Origin: Hevea brasiliensis
Taxonomy: Eukaryota; Streptophyta; Magnoliopsida; Malpighiales; Euphorbiaceae
Assembly (NCBI RefSeq): GCF_030052815.1
Contig: NC_079500.1
Coordinates: forward strand, 8,318,455 to 8,382,454
Reading direction: 5' to 3'
DNA: 64,000 nt
This document shows positions 24,853 to 36,846 of the stretch, one piece after another. The notes under the pieces were generated by a model. The model was not told the origin of the DNA, made no database searches, and saw only the letters and a list, made by a program, of their open reading frames with translations. Within the stretch, counting starts at the first letter, position 1; each line of letters starts with the position of its first letter. Position numbers and translations under genes: made by a program.

Positions 24853-27532
24853 AGTTTGAAAATATTTGTTCCTTAAATAGAGATTATATTGTTTATAAAA
24901 TTATTTTTCTTTTATTTTTTTCCTTTTATTTAAACAGTGAAAAGAGAATAAAATTATTTTTTCTCCTCACTTTAACTTTTTTTTTTTTTACCCTTTTGAC
25001 TCTAAAATTAAGAGATAGCGTAAACCTCACGACCGACTGTCGGTTGCTTTTATGTGCATTTTTAATTTACTAATGGAACACAAAGAAAAGAACAACGATT
25101 CCATTGTTTTCTTTCACATTGGAAGACTTTTGAACTAAAATGTCTCTGGTCCGCAAGCTGCCTTAAATAAAATAACTTTAGTTGACCTAATAACAGCTTT
25201 TATTTTTGTACTGTTGCTCACCTACTCTGCCAAATAAAATATAACAAATCACATTAATTAAAATATTTGAGTCTGATTTAATTTTAATTTTTTTATTAAA
25301 ATTTATTAAAAAAATTAAAAATTTTAATATTTTCATAATTATAGTCAAAACTTTAAATTATATGTATTATAGTTCAATTTTAATTAGTTGTAACAACTAT
25401 AATCAAAGTAACTAAATTGTTATTTACCAAATGATTCAAGAAACTTCTTTACAGAAAATATGCCAAGATGATGAACTCATAGAAAAACTTTTTGAATCAT
25501 TTGGAAAAGATCAACATATCAACCTGCTCAAAGATGTAGTAAATATTCACTGAGATGTTACAAATCAGATACACAGTATTAATGATGAAGACACTGTGTA
25601 CTAAAAGATTTTTGTGCACGATCTTGACTAGATTTTTAATAGAGGCAAATTATAGTTTACTATTTTTTTTGCCTATTTTTAAAAGTTAAAAAGATTTATT
25701 TATTATTCAAATAGTAAATTGACTTATTTGATCTATTTTTAAAATTTAAAGGATTTCTACGACTATTAACTCATTCTTTAAAGGCCAAAAATAAGCCTTT
25801 TGCAATATATGATTTCAACTATGAAAAGTAAATTACCATTTAAATTTTATAGTTAATTGTCATTTAAGTTATATCAAGACTATATACTTTTCTTCCATAT
25901 ATATATATAGACACAAATCAGACTAACACCCTAACAACTGAAATTTTTTAAAATATAAATATTTTTAATTTTAATATTATTAATTTATTTAAATATTTTT
26001 TTTCATGCAATTATTTTAAAATTTTAAATTTTCATTTTGATTATCGAATTTGATTGTATTAAAACTTATATATATTATTATTTTTTTTAATTTTAATTTT
26101 GTGTTATTGTTGACTTCTTCTTCCTCCTCCTCTCCCATTACCTCCCCTTCCCCTGCCATTCTTGCGCTGGCTGGCAAGACTCCATACGGCACCAACAACA
26201 TCCGGTGGTGCTGCTTAGGTGAAGCACAGCAGCTAGTAGCGAGGAGAAAGAAATGCAAAGGCCAAAACTTCTCTCTCCCATTTCTTGCAATCTAGACCTC
26301 CATTCCGCTACCCCACCACTGCCAATCAACCCACCGTCAATCCAGAAGTATTTTCTGACTAGCCTTACCGCCAATAGCCATCGGAAACGCATGAAACAGA
26401 GAGAGAAAGATGGTTTTTCACCACTTTGCCGCTAAATTCCGGCCGATCCAGCCGTTGAATTAGCGATCCGAGACCACTCCAGGTAGCTGCATACTCCCCC
26501 TCCCCCTACATTTGTAATAAAGAAAAAGGTAAATTTTGGATGAAAATTTTTAGTGATAAATTAATAATATTAGTCACTAAAACTAAGATTTTAATAAATA
26601 TAAAAGAATTATTAATTAGAACAATAAATGTATATCATAAAGACAAAAAGTATTTTACTACTTGTTTGGTTCAAATGAACCATTTCCTGAAAACTCTATT
26701 TTCAAGAAATAAGTTATCGAATTTACGGTAAGTTATCTAAGTAAAAGAAAAAGAATTATCTTTTACTTTTTAGAAAGTGGGCTTTTTAGAAAGTGGACGC
26801 TTACTCTTAATTAAAGAAATCATTTTTTTACACTTCAAGAACTTACAATTCCCTAACTTATTTACTCCCAACCAAATAAGGTCTGTCTAAAAAATTAAGT
26901 ATGATAGATAATTATTATATTGGTTTCTATATATTTATCTGTAAAATATTATTTTGTAGTAGTCCTTACAAACTTGTTGCCTTACCCAGAATAAAAACAA
27001 ATTAGAATCCTGAAATAAAAGGGATTTACAATCTAAAACATCATGATCAAATTTTGATCAATCTTGGGAAGTAATCTATCTTTATTACTCCATTGTCACA
27101 TGCAACATCTAAAAAAAATAAAAAAGAATATGTCACATGAGCATGCCAGATATATAATTAATATTTATATTAATTAGTTATGTACATAATTAAATATTTA
27201 TAAAATATATGAGCATACCAGATATATAATTAATATTGAAATTGTAAAAATAATCAATATCCAACTCACAGACGAGTACACTGTACTACAGCTAATCCAA
27301 CTGGAAGGAGAAGATGGCCTGCATCGATCACCTAAATATACACACTGACCTCTATCAAAAGACTGACAAAATTAAATAATTAATTTAAGCCATAGAATCA
27401 AAATAAATCCTAAAGTTTTGCTAAAATTTTGACATAATTTTTACTATAATCGACCTAACTCTCCCGTAAAAATGAACCAACACACACACCGGGCCTCGTG
27501 CCCACAACAACAATTATAATACCCATGCGGCC
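24853..27532. other. Intergenic DNA left of the Copia insertion; no gene seen
   Basis: Mostly AT-rich. A GC-richer patch at 26110-26500 is open on both strands but gives no recognisable protein and looks like repeat leader DNA. The segment about 26825-27105 is a dispersed repeat also present at about 61615-61905. The segment from about 27250 belongs to the older element into which the Copia copy inserted. Confidence 0.55.
25427..25504. other. Hairpin with 19-bp arms overlapping a mini open frame
   Basis: The arms are ccaaatgattcaagaaact (25427-25445) and aactttttgaatcatttgg (25486-25504), nearly perfect inverted repeats with a 40-base loop. A 40-codon plus-strand frame starting at 25432 runs through it and, after one in-frame TGA, continues another 17 codons. 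I do not recognise the peptide. Confidence 0.5.
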
Positions 27533-27537
27533 TACAA

Positions 27538-28939
27538 TGTTGTCCCCGTGTAGCTCAAAATGAGCATTGATTTTGATGATAACAAAACTCAAAGAGAATC
27601 TATCTAACCTAACCTTAAAGTGATGTGTAGATTCTTTGTCTTATGCATAAAGAACCTTTGAAGTTGCATCGAAGAAGAAAAGATACTCAAAGGCATTCCA
27701 AGACAAATCCAAAATGAGAAAAAGACTATGGAAGCCAAGACTCAAAGAAAAGGTATGAAAAGTATAGCGTTAGAGTCTTAGGCCTTTTTGTGAAAAAGAA
27801 TGGATGAGAATTTAGTCATATGGAGCTCAAAAATGAAAATTTATTTTCTGATTACTTTTTCTTATCATGACCTTGAACACAACCATTGAAACATTTTTCA
27901 AAGGTCTAAATCATTTTACATTGCAAGTTGAGACATGCAGCTGTTGACTTAGTTTCCTAACTGGTTTGCTAAAATTTTCGGTTTGCTAATATGTTTGCTA
28001 AAAACATTAGTTTGCTAACCAGTTTGCTGACTGCTCCTAAAATTTTATTAGTTTGCTAATCGCCCGTAGTCGCTCAACTGCACAAAAGGACAAAATAACG
28101 GCCATTTTGTCTTGGGCAGTGTGTATAACGTTCCAAAAGGGTTTCAAACGGTCTAAAATAAATTGGGACTATAAATACACCTTCTTTACTTCATTTACAA
28201 TTTAATGAAAGCTTACATTTGATCTCCAACATTGAATTTTCATTTATTGCTTTCATTCAAGAGCATTTAAAGATTTTGAGCTACCATTGGCAAATCAACT
28301 CATCTCTTCTTTATAGTTTGATTTGTATTGAGTAAGAGTGAGTGTTGAAATATTGAATTGCATTCAAGAGAGGTTGTACAAGCACCTATTGAAGCTTTGA
28401 TTTGTAAGTGCTTGTGATTGCAGTTGTGGTGGTTTCAAGCTACCTTGGTGTAAAAGCTTGGTGTTGAGAAATTGTAAAGGGCTTTTGGTCTCTTGCCTTC
28501 AAAAGAGCAAATAGTGGAGAAAAGACTCAAAGAGGGTTCTTTGAGAGAGTGGATGTAGGCTAGCTAAGCCGAACCACTATAAAATCCTTGTGTTTGATTT
28601 CTCTAACCTTTACCTCTTTACTTTTATGCAATTTAAATTTCTTTTCTCATATACATGATAGTGAATGTTGGTTAAATAGATTGAGTTGTTAAATTTGTGG
28701 ACATATTGAGAGACTTGAGAAAATTAGTTGATAAATGCTTTATTAGAGATTGCCATATACATTGATTGAGAATTGAATTACAACATAGAAACACATTGTT
28801 GAAGCACATATTACTTTCTCGTTATATAGAAGAATCACATATTTGAACAAAGCCACAATTTTTCATTAGGCTATAAGCAAGGGCCGAAAATTGTTAAAGT
28901 CCAATTCACCCCCCCCTCTTGGACTATTTTGGGACAACA
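27538..28939 (+). repeat. Copia 5' LTR
   Basis: 1402 bp, TG...CA. TATAAATA at 28170-28177 is the likely promoter. Upstream, at 27964-28059, are six copies of gtttgctaa or gtttgctga. A poly-C run lies near the 3' end, just before cttggactattttgggacaaca. Confidence 0.95.
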
Positions 28940-28942
28940 AAT

Positions 28943-28954
28943 TGGTATCAGAGC
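28943..28954 (+). promoter_or_regulatory. Primer-binding site for initiator tRNA-Met
   Basis: TGGTATCAGAGC begins three bases after the 5' LTR and is complementary to the 3' end of plant initiator methionine tRNA, the usual primer of Copia reverse transcription. Confidence 0.93.
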
Positions 28955-28998
28955 TTGACTCTCTTGCTTAGGGTATTACAACCTTAGAGTGATCCATA

Positions 28999-30771
28999 AT
29001 GGCTAGTTCATCTAGTAATACTGCCGGTATACCTGCACCTTTAGTTGAAGGCTACTCAATCACTAGACCACCGCTTTTCAATGGCACTAATTATTCATTT
29101 TGGAAAGTAAGAATGAGAAATTTCATACAATCTGTAGATATTTATGCATGGAGAATTATTAAAAATGGTCCACATGTTCCTCAAAAGAATGGTACTGAAC
29201 TACAAAAGTTCCAAAACATGAAGATGAATATGATGACAATGATTGGAAGAAAATCTCTATAAATGCTAAAGCTATTAATATTTTGCATTGCTCACTTGAC
29301 CTTAATGAATACAATCGTGTTTCAGGATGTCAATCTGCTAAGCAAATTTGGGATAAGCTTGAAGTGACTTATGAAGGAACTGATGTTGTTAAAGAGTCCA
29401 GAGCAAACCTTCTGATTCGAGATTATGAGTTGTTTGATATGAGGCCAGGAGAATCAATTGCAGATATGAGTACAAGGTTTACCGATCTTGTAAATCTTCT
29501 CAAAGCACTTGGTAAAAAATTTGAGGAAGCTGAACTTGTGAAGAAAATTCTTAGATCACTTCCAAAGTCTTGGGAAGCAAAAACACAGTTATCCAAGATA
29601 CCAAAGATTTCAAAACGTTCACCTATGATGAACTCATTGGTTCTCTCATTGCACATGAGATGGTATACAAGAAGGATGAAGTTGAATATGAGCAAAAGAA
29701 GAAGAAAAGCATTGCTCTCAAATCAAACAAAGATGAAGATAAGAAGAAAGGAGTTGCATTCAAAGCTGACTCAAGTGACAACTCAAGTGTTTCAAGTGAT
29801 GATGAAGATGAAATGGCTGTGCAAGGAAATGTAAAAGAGCTTTCAAGAAAGGAGGAAGCAAATACAAGAAATTCTTGAAAAAGCATACTCCTAAGGACAA
29901 GTACTTTAAAGATTCAAAAGAAGAAATTGTATGTTATGAGTGTCACAAACCTGGACATATCAAGCCCAAATGTCCATTGCTCAAAAAGAAGAAAGGAAAA
30001 GAAGATAGGAGCAAGAAAGCTATGAAAGTAGTATGGAGCAACAGTGAAGAGTCTTCAAATGATGAATCAAGTGACAAAGAGGCTGCTCTTCTTTGTTTGA
30101 TGGCATGTGAGGAGAAAGTTGAGAGCTCACAAAAAGATGAAGAAAGCGACAATGAGGTAAATTCTTATGAATCTCCTAATGTAGAAGAACTTGAACTTGC
30201 ATTTGCTAGAGTATATGATGAGTATAGAAATTACAAGAAAAAGTGCACTAAAATGAATTTAGAGATTGAATCATTGAGATCACAAAATATTGCCATGTCC
30301 AATGTGTATAAAGAAAATGAATTTTACAAAGGACAAATTGCTTTGTTTAAAGAATTAGACTTAGAGTTGAAAATATCAAAAGAAACATGTGAGATGCTCA
30401 TTGAGAAAAATAAAGTTCTTGAAACTAAGGTAGAGTCTTTGACAAATGATTTAGCAAAATTCACAAAAGGAAAAGAAACTCTAGATGTACTTCTTGGAAA
30501 CCAAAGAATTCCGAGTGAAAAATATGGAATTGGTTTTGATGGTTTCATGAACTATGACAAATATAAGAATCATTTCATTAAAGCATCTACATCTTCCTTG
30601 CCTAATGTTACATGTTATTACTGCAATAAAAGAGGTCATATGATTAGCTCTTGTGCATTTAGGAAAGGTCATCTTAAGACAAAGAAGGTATGGGTACCAA
30701 AGGGAACCTTACCTAAGGTCACTAACCCCAAGGACCCAAAGTTGCTTGGGTACCTAAAGCTAAATGATTGA
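28999..30771 (+). pseudogene. Copia gag (capsid/nucleocapsid), frame broken
   Basis: Starts MASSSSNTAG and continues with PPLFNGTNYSFWKVRM, typical of Copia capsid proteins. The frame shifts near 29215-29262, about 29580 and 29830-29875. After the last shift there is a zinc knuckle CYECHKPGHIKPKC (about 29930-29972), an acidic and coiled-coil stretch, and a second knuckle CYYCNKRGHMISSC near 30613-30655. Gag would package the RNA in a virus-like particle. Two widely spaced knuckles and the long C-terminal region fit the SIRE/Maximus group. Confidence 0.88.
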
Positions 30772-33700
30772 ATTTCAGGTTTGTTGCAAAGGAATGAAGG
30801 AAAGTGATAAATGGTATATAGATAGTGGTTGTTCAAAGCACATGACTGTGAAAAAGACAAGTTTTCAAAAATTGCAATGAAAGATGGAGGATATGTAAAA
30901 TTTGGAGACAAAGGGAAAGGAAAAATAATTGGAAATGGCACAATTGGCACCAAACCTTGTATTGAAGATGTATCGCTTGTTGAAGGTTTGAAATACAACT
31001 TGCTAAGTGTAAGCCAACCGTGTGATAAAGGCTTTGAGGTAAAATTTACTTCTCTCTAAGTACAATCAATAGTTTAGATAATGACACATTGTTCATTGCC
31101 AATAGATCAAATAATGTTTACTTGCTTGACATGAATAATTTTGAAACTAATCATGGTACATGTCTAGTATCTCTTGATAACTCTAGTTATTTATGGCATA
31201 GAAGACTGGGTCATGCAAGCATGCATACACTCTCAAAACTGTCTAAGAAAGAACTTGTTAATGGTCTTCCTAAGATTAAGTATGAAAATGAATTTCAATG
31301 TAGAGCATGTGCACTAGGAAAGCATACTAGAGCATCTTTTAAGTCTAAGAATATTGTGTCTACCACTAGGCCATTAGAATTGCTTCATCTTGATTTATTC
31401 GACCGTAACTCCTACTAGTCTTGGTGGGAAGTCATATGCTTTAGTTATTGTTGATGACTATTCAAGATATACATGGACATTTTTCCTTGCTCACAAAGAT
31501 GAAACTTTTGAAAAATTCACCTCTTTTGGTAAAATGGTTCAAAATGAAAAAGGCTTTGCATCTCATCTATAAGAAGTGACCATGGAACTGAATTTGAAAA
31601 TCATTTGTTTGAGAAATATTGTGATAAATATGGAATCAATCATAATTTTTCAGCTCCTAGAACACCACAACAAAATGGGGTAGTAGAAAGAAAAAATAGG
31701 ACTTTGCAAGAAATGACTAGAACTATGTTGAGTGAAAATAATTTGCCAAAGTACTTTTGGGCTGAAGCTGTTAATACATCTTGTTATGTGTTGAATAGAG
31801 TTTTGATTAGATCAATTTTGAAAAAGACCCCCTATGAGCTATGGAAAGGAAGGAAACCAAATATCTCTTATTTTAAAGCATTTGGTTGTAAGTGCTATGT
31901 GTTAAATAACAAGAAGGATAACCTAAAGAAATTTGATGCTAAATCCGATGAAGGAATCTTTCTTGGGTATTCAACAAAGAGTAAAGCCTATAGAGTGTTC
32001 AATAGAAGAACTTTGGTTATTGAGGAAACTATTCATGTTTTGTTTGATGAGACTAACCCTTCTATTAGAAGAAAAAATGCTTGTGATGAAAATGAGCAGG
32101 GTTTTGGAAAAGAGAATATAATATCAAATGAACAAGTTGATGACAAAGATGAGGAAACTCAAGGAGAAACTACAATAGATGTCCATGATGCCAATGAAGA
32201 TCAAACTAATGAAGAAATGCCAAATTTGGAAGATTTACAAGTAAATGAGCCCCAACATGAAGATTTACCTAAAGATTGGAGATTCCATAGAAACCATCCT
32301 CAAGAAGACATTATTGATGATCCATCTCAGAGGATGATGACTAGAGCACAATTGAGAAGATATTTTGGTAATGTTGCTTTTGTTTCACAAATTGAACCTA
32401 AATGTTTTGAAGATGCTCAAAATGATGAAAGTTGGATTCTTGCTATGCAAGAAGAACTAAATCAATTTGAGAGAAATAAAGTTTGGAATTTAGTACCTAG
32501 ACCAAAAGACCATTCAATTATTGGTACTAAATGGGTTTTTAGAAACAAAATGGATGAAAAGGCAATGTTGTTAGAAACAAAGCTAGACTAGTGGCTCAAG
32601 GCTACAACCAAGAGGAAGGGATTGATTTTGCTGTAACCTTGGCTCCGGTTGCTAGTATTGAAGCTATTAGGATGTTGTGTGCTTTTGCATGTTTCAAGGA
32701 TTTTATGCTTTATCAAATGGATGTCAAGAGTGCATTTTTAAATGGTTATATTGATGAGGAAGTGTATGTTGCACAACCTCCAGGCTTTGAAAATCATGAG
32801 CATCCAAATCATGTTTATAAACTTACTAAAGCCTTATATGGTTTAAAGCAGCTCCTAGAGCATGGTATGAAAGGCTTAGTAAATTTCTTTTACAAAATGA
32901 TTTTCAAAGAGGCAAAGTGGATACAACACTTTTTGTTAAAAAGCATCATAATGATATGCTCATTGTGCAAATTTATGTTGATGATATAATTTTTGGTGCT
33001 ACTAACGAATCTCTTTGCAAGAAATTTTCTAAGATTATGCAGAATGAATTTGAAATGAGCATGATGGGTGAGCTCACATTCTTCCTTGGACTTCAAATTA
33101 AACAAATGAAAGATGGCATCTTCATAAATCAATCAAAGTACATCAAGGATATGCTAAAGAAATTTAAGATGGAAAATTTGAAGAGCATGGGCACTCCTAT
33201 GAGTTCAACAATTAAAATGGAAAGTGATGAAAAAGGTAAAGAAGTAGATACCAAGCTTTATAGAGGTATGATTGGCTCTCTTTGTATCTTATCGCATCTA
33301 GGCCAGATATACACTTTAGTGTTTGCTTGTGTGCAAGATTTCAATCATGTCCAAAAGAATCCCATCTAAGTGCAAATAAAAGGATTTTTAGATATCTCAT
33401 AGGCTCACAATCAATTGGTTTATGGTATCCAAAGTGCGAATCATTTAATCTTGTTGGCTATAGTGACTCGATTTTGCTGGAAGTAGATCGATGTAAAAAG
33501 TACCTCGTGTACTTGTCAATTTCTTGGTCATGCACTAGTTTCTTGGCACAAGAAGAAACAAACTTCAGAGCTTTATCTACACCTGAGGCGTAATATATAG
33601 TCCGGTAGTTGTGTTGCTCAAATCTTATGGATGAAACAACAATTGGAAGATTTTGGTTTAAAATATAATCTTGTTCCAATTAAGTGTGACAACACAAGTG

Positions 33701-33939
33701 CCATAAACTTGGTCAAAAATCCAGTCCAACATTCAAGAACTAAACATATTGAGATTAGATATCATTTTATTAGAGATCATGTTCAAAATGGAAATATCAA
33801 AATAGAGTTTGTTGCCTCCAAAATCAACTTGTCGACATTTTTACAAAGCCTCTTAATGAAGAAACCTTTTGTAGAATTAGAAGGGAAATTGGTATGTGTG
33901 AATCATCGCTTGAAATCTAAGTCATCTACATTTTATTGA
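30772..33939 (+). pseudogene. Copia pol: protease, integrase, reverse transcriptase, RNase H, frame broken
   Basis: Protease: WYIDSGCSKHM from 30812 holds the aspartic DSG motif. Integrase: the zinc-binding part is HRRLGH...CRACALGKH (about 31200-31330), then the catalytic region with LDLF, SDHGTEFEN near 31573-31600 and QQNGVVERKNRTL, giving the D, D and E residues. Reverse transcriptase: MDVKSAFLNG near 32720 and YVDD near 32970-32985. RNase H and the C-terminal TKHIEIRYHFIRD block end at 33939. Frames change at least seven times (near 30830, 31060, 31390, 31570, 32580, 32850, 33290, 33590), so no polyprotein can be produced. Confidence 0.9.
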
Positions 33940-34516
33940 AAGTGTAATCGATTTGTCGAGATATTATTTTGTTGAAAAATCTTTAAAGAATATTAGCTAA
34001 CCTGTTTGTGTACTCGTGAAATTAGTTTACTAAGTTGTATACTAATATTGCGTGGCTAAAATTAGTTTGCTATATTAAGCAATCGCTCAAATTTCAAACC
34101 AAAAGGTGATTGTTCTTGAAGTTTTCTACGTGTTCACGATGCATTTATCTTTCCACATTTGATATCATATTATCGAATGTGTCGATATGTAGAAATTTTT
34201 TTGTGTATATAGGTATAGGTAGACTTGTTTGAAATGCAAAATAAAATATAAAAAAAGGGGGAAAGAAAAGGGAAAACTGGTTCATTTGAAAGTACAAAGG
34301 ACACTAAAAGCGCGGACTCAAGAGGACTTAAATCCTCCGCCACACGAAACCTCACATTTTCTCTCTCTCTCTGCTTTCAATCCGACATCCCCAAACACCA
34401 TACCCGATTCTTTCTTCAAAGAAACAAACTCTAACTCACCAAAAAATTTCGAGTTTTCCTTTCCTCTTCCACACTTACCTCACCGAACTCCCATTACTCG
34501 ATTTTATTTTGTCTCA
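33940..34516. other. Spacer between pol and the extra frame
   Basis: No domain. Contains more tagttt(g/a)cta-type motifs like those in the LTR, followed by a CT-rich stretch just before the ATG at 34517. Confidence 0.5.
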
Positions 34517-36305
34517 ATGGCTCGCACCAAACGAAAACAAAAATCCACTGTTGTTGCAGCTGCTTCATCTTCCTCGCCACCGACGATGTCCCCGCTATGA
34601 CATTGCGAAGAAACCGAAAGGACAAAGAAAACGCGGTCGAAATCAAAGTCAGTTAGTGAGTCTTCTCACTCGTCCAAGGGTGTCGAATCCTCTAAATCGA
34701 CGCCAGAAAAGAAGAAGACGATACAGAAACAAGGGACGGGTGCTCAAAAGAAAATGGGTATCGCAAAGCTTTCGGGTTCAGTGGATAAAGCACTGTTGGA
34801 TTGCAAATTCATCAAATGGGAGAACTTTAATCAGGTAAACTTTCACTTTAAGGAGCTTTTTGAATTTCAAGGTTGGTTGGGTGTCTGTGAATGCGCAAAT
34901 GAATATTACCCTAGGCTTGTACAAGAATTTTATAGAACTCATGACCGTTGATGATGAGGATCGATTTGAAGTAATTTTGAACACAAATACATATAGTGTC
35001 TCTGTTGAATTGATAGCCACGGCTTTAAATTTGCCCAATGATGGAAATAGAATTTCCACTCATAAGGATGTTGCTAGAGTAGCAGGTTTTAATCTGGTTG
35101 AGTTTGAGAATGAAGTATTTCCTGCTAGCACTGCCAAAAATGAGAAATCCACCAGTACCAAAGCCCTCCAGCATATCAAAATTATTCACAGTATGGTAAA
35201 CTATGTGTTCTGGTCCAACCGCAGTTATGGCTATCTGAGTCACTTGGATATGTGTATTATGTGGCACATTGTGAGTAAAGTTAGGTTAAATTTAGCCTAC
35301 TTAATTTTCAAAAACATGTGCAAGGCCTATGGAATTGGTAAACTGCCCTATGCACACTTGTTGACTGCTGTGTTTAAAGAGCTAGAGGTGAATGTCACTA
35401 AGGAAAGCTCTAGGGCTGACTTGATAGTGCTTAGAGAAATACATTCAGACACTGATGGGAGAAAGACCAGATTTGAAAAGGGTAGTTCCTTCACTGCTAA
35501 AGTTGATTCTGGTTCTGGTAATGAAGTTTTGAATGAAATTCAAGGGCTAAGAGCTGCTGTTAATGACCATTTTAGTTCAACAACTCAATCTCTTGATATT
35601 CTCAGAAAATTTGTAGATGTTGTTGACTATAAAGTGAGTCACCTACTCACTCAAAATGAGGAGTTAAAGAAGTTGATAATGGACCTTCAGCAGGCCAAGG
35701 AAATTGCAGCTCCAACTAAAGTTGAGGTTGGCACTCAGGTTTCTACTGATAAGGGAGAAAGCACCAAGGTTGAAGAGCCTCCTGAAAGTGGTCAAGTTGC
35801 TGAAGCTGAACTTGAACCTATGGTAGATGCCCATGATGAGCATGCTCCTGACCATGATGCACCTGAGATTGATCCTACAGCTGATATACCCACTGCACTT
35901 GATGATCCCAAGGTTGTAGAAGCTGAAAGTGAGTTACCCAAGGAAGGTGAAAAGGTTCCAGAATCTGAACCCATTGTTGAACCTCCTCCTGCTCCACTAG
36001 TTGAGCCTGATGCTGTTCCTACACAGCACCAGGAACCTTCCCTTAAAGACCACCAAGCTAGCGCTCAAACTCAGCTATCTGCAGCTGCTGCCCCTGCAGC
36101 CAAGAAGGGTAGAAAAAGAACAAAGTCCACTGTGTCAAATCCCTACCAAACCTTAGCTGCTGCTCTTGAACCACCTTCTGAAGATGATGAGGCCGAGCCA
36201 GATGATCAAGTGGCTGACCAACCACCTCCAGCCCCTGTTATTAAACTGCCTAGGAAGAAAATGGTGCCTACAAAATCCACTCGCAGGAGTAAACGACTTA
36301 AATAG
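34517..36305 (+). CDS. Extra 3' frame of the Copia element (putative plant-transposon-protein-like), one or more frame shifts near its start
   Basis: It begins MARTKRKQKS at 34517 with a Lys/Ser-rich, nuclear-localisation-like start. The frame is disturbed near 34590 and near 34925-34945, then stays open from 34860 to 36305 (481 codons). Residues about 1-200 of that stretch (ALNLPNDG, HIKIIHSMVNYVFW, KLPYAHLLTAVF) resemble the family called putative plant transposon protein, seen in many plant repeats. A predicted coiled coil (about 220-285), a Pro/Glu-rich acidic region and a basic tail (RRSKRLK) follow. No signal peptide or membrane segment is seen, so it does not look like an envelope protein. 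It is by far the least damaged coding region of the element. Confidence 0.7.
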
Positions 36306-36832
36306 CATCTCATCTGGATTTTTAGCTTACTGATTGCATATTTAGTTTACTAGTCTGTTTGCTGATATTGATTTTTAGTTTGCTACTGACTACCTTACTG
36401 CATTTACATTTTGGCTAACATGATTCTTTTTGGGTATTTTCTCCTGTTTCCTTTTTGATTGATGACAAAAAGGGGGAGAATGGATATGGATATGTGAATA
36501 TGGATATGGATATGTGAATATGTGTTTATACTTGTGTTGATGAACATGGAAACTTGTGTTGTGGAAATATGGAAATGTGTTGATATACTTGAGAAGTGTA
36601 GTGATACTTGTGGATATATGTTTATACTTGTGTTAATACTTGTAAATTGTGAATATGCTTTATAGCATAAATTCAGGGGGCGCTTATGTACAGAAAATGA
36701 ATTTCTTGGAAATTATGTGCATGTATTTAGGGGGAGCATTTTTGGTATACTATACTTGGATTTACATACTCACATAAATTCTCACACACTTTTATTTTTG
36801 ACTGATTGATTCAGTTGAGTTTTGTCATCATC
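36306..36832. repeat. 3' untranslated region with ggatatggatatgtgaat repeats
   Basis: Non-coding tract before the polypurine site. A perfect-looking short tandem repeat (atggatatggatatgtgaat twice) lies at about 36483-36525, followed by acttgtg-rich DNA. Confidence 0.65.
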
Positions 36833-36846
36833 AAAAAGGGGGAGAT
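36833..36846 (+). promoter_or_regulatory. Polypurine tract
   Basis: AAAAAGGGGGAGAT lies immediately before the 3' LTR. It is the RNase H-resistant primer for plus-strand synthesis. Confidence 0.9.

Noticed and set aside
26050..26435. Overlapping open frames on both strands in a GC-richer patch
   Set aside because: Frames are open on both strands because of composition, with low-complexity Ser/Pro translation and no known domain.
35792..35974. Minus-strand Ser-rich frame inside the extra Copia frame
   Set aside because: Shadow of the Glu/Pro-rich plus-strand coding region.
34860..36305. Interpretation of the extra Copia frame as an envelope gene
   Set aside because: No signal peptide, no membrane-spanning segment and a highly charged tail; similarity points to a plant transposon protein family instead.
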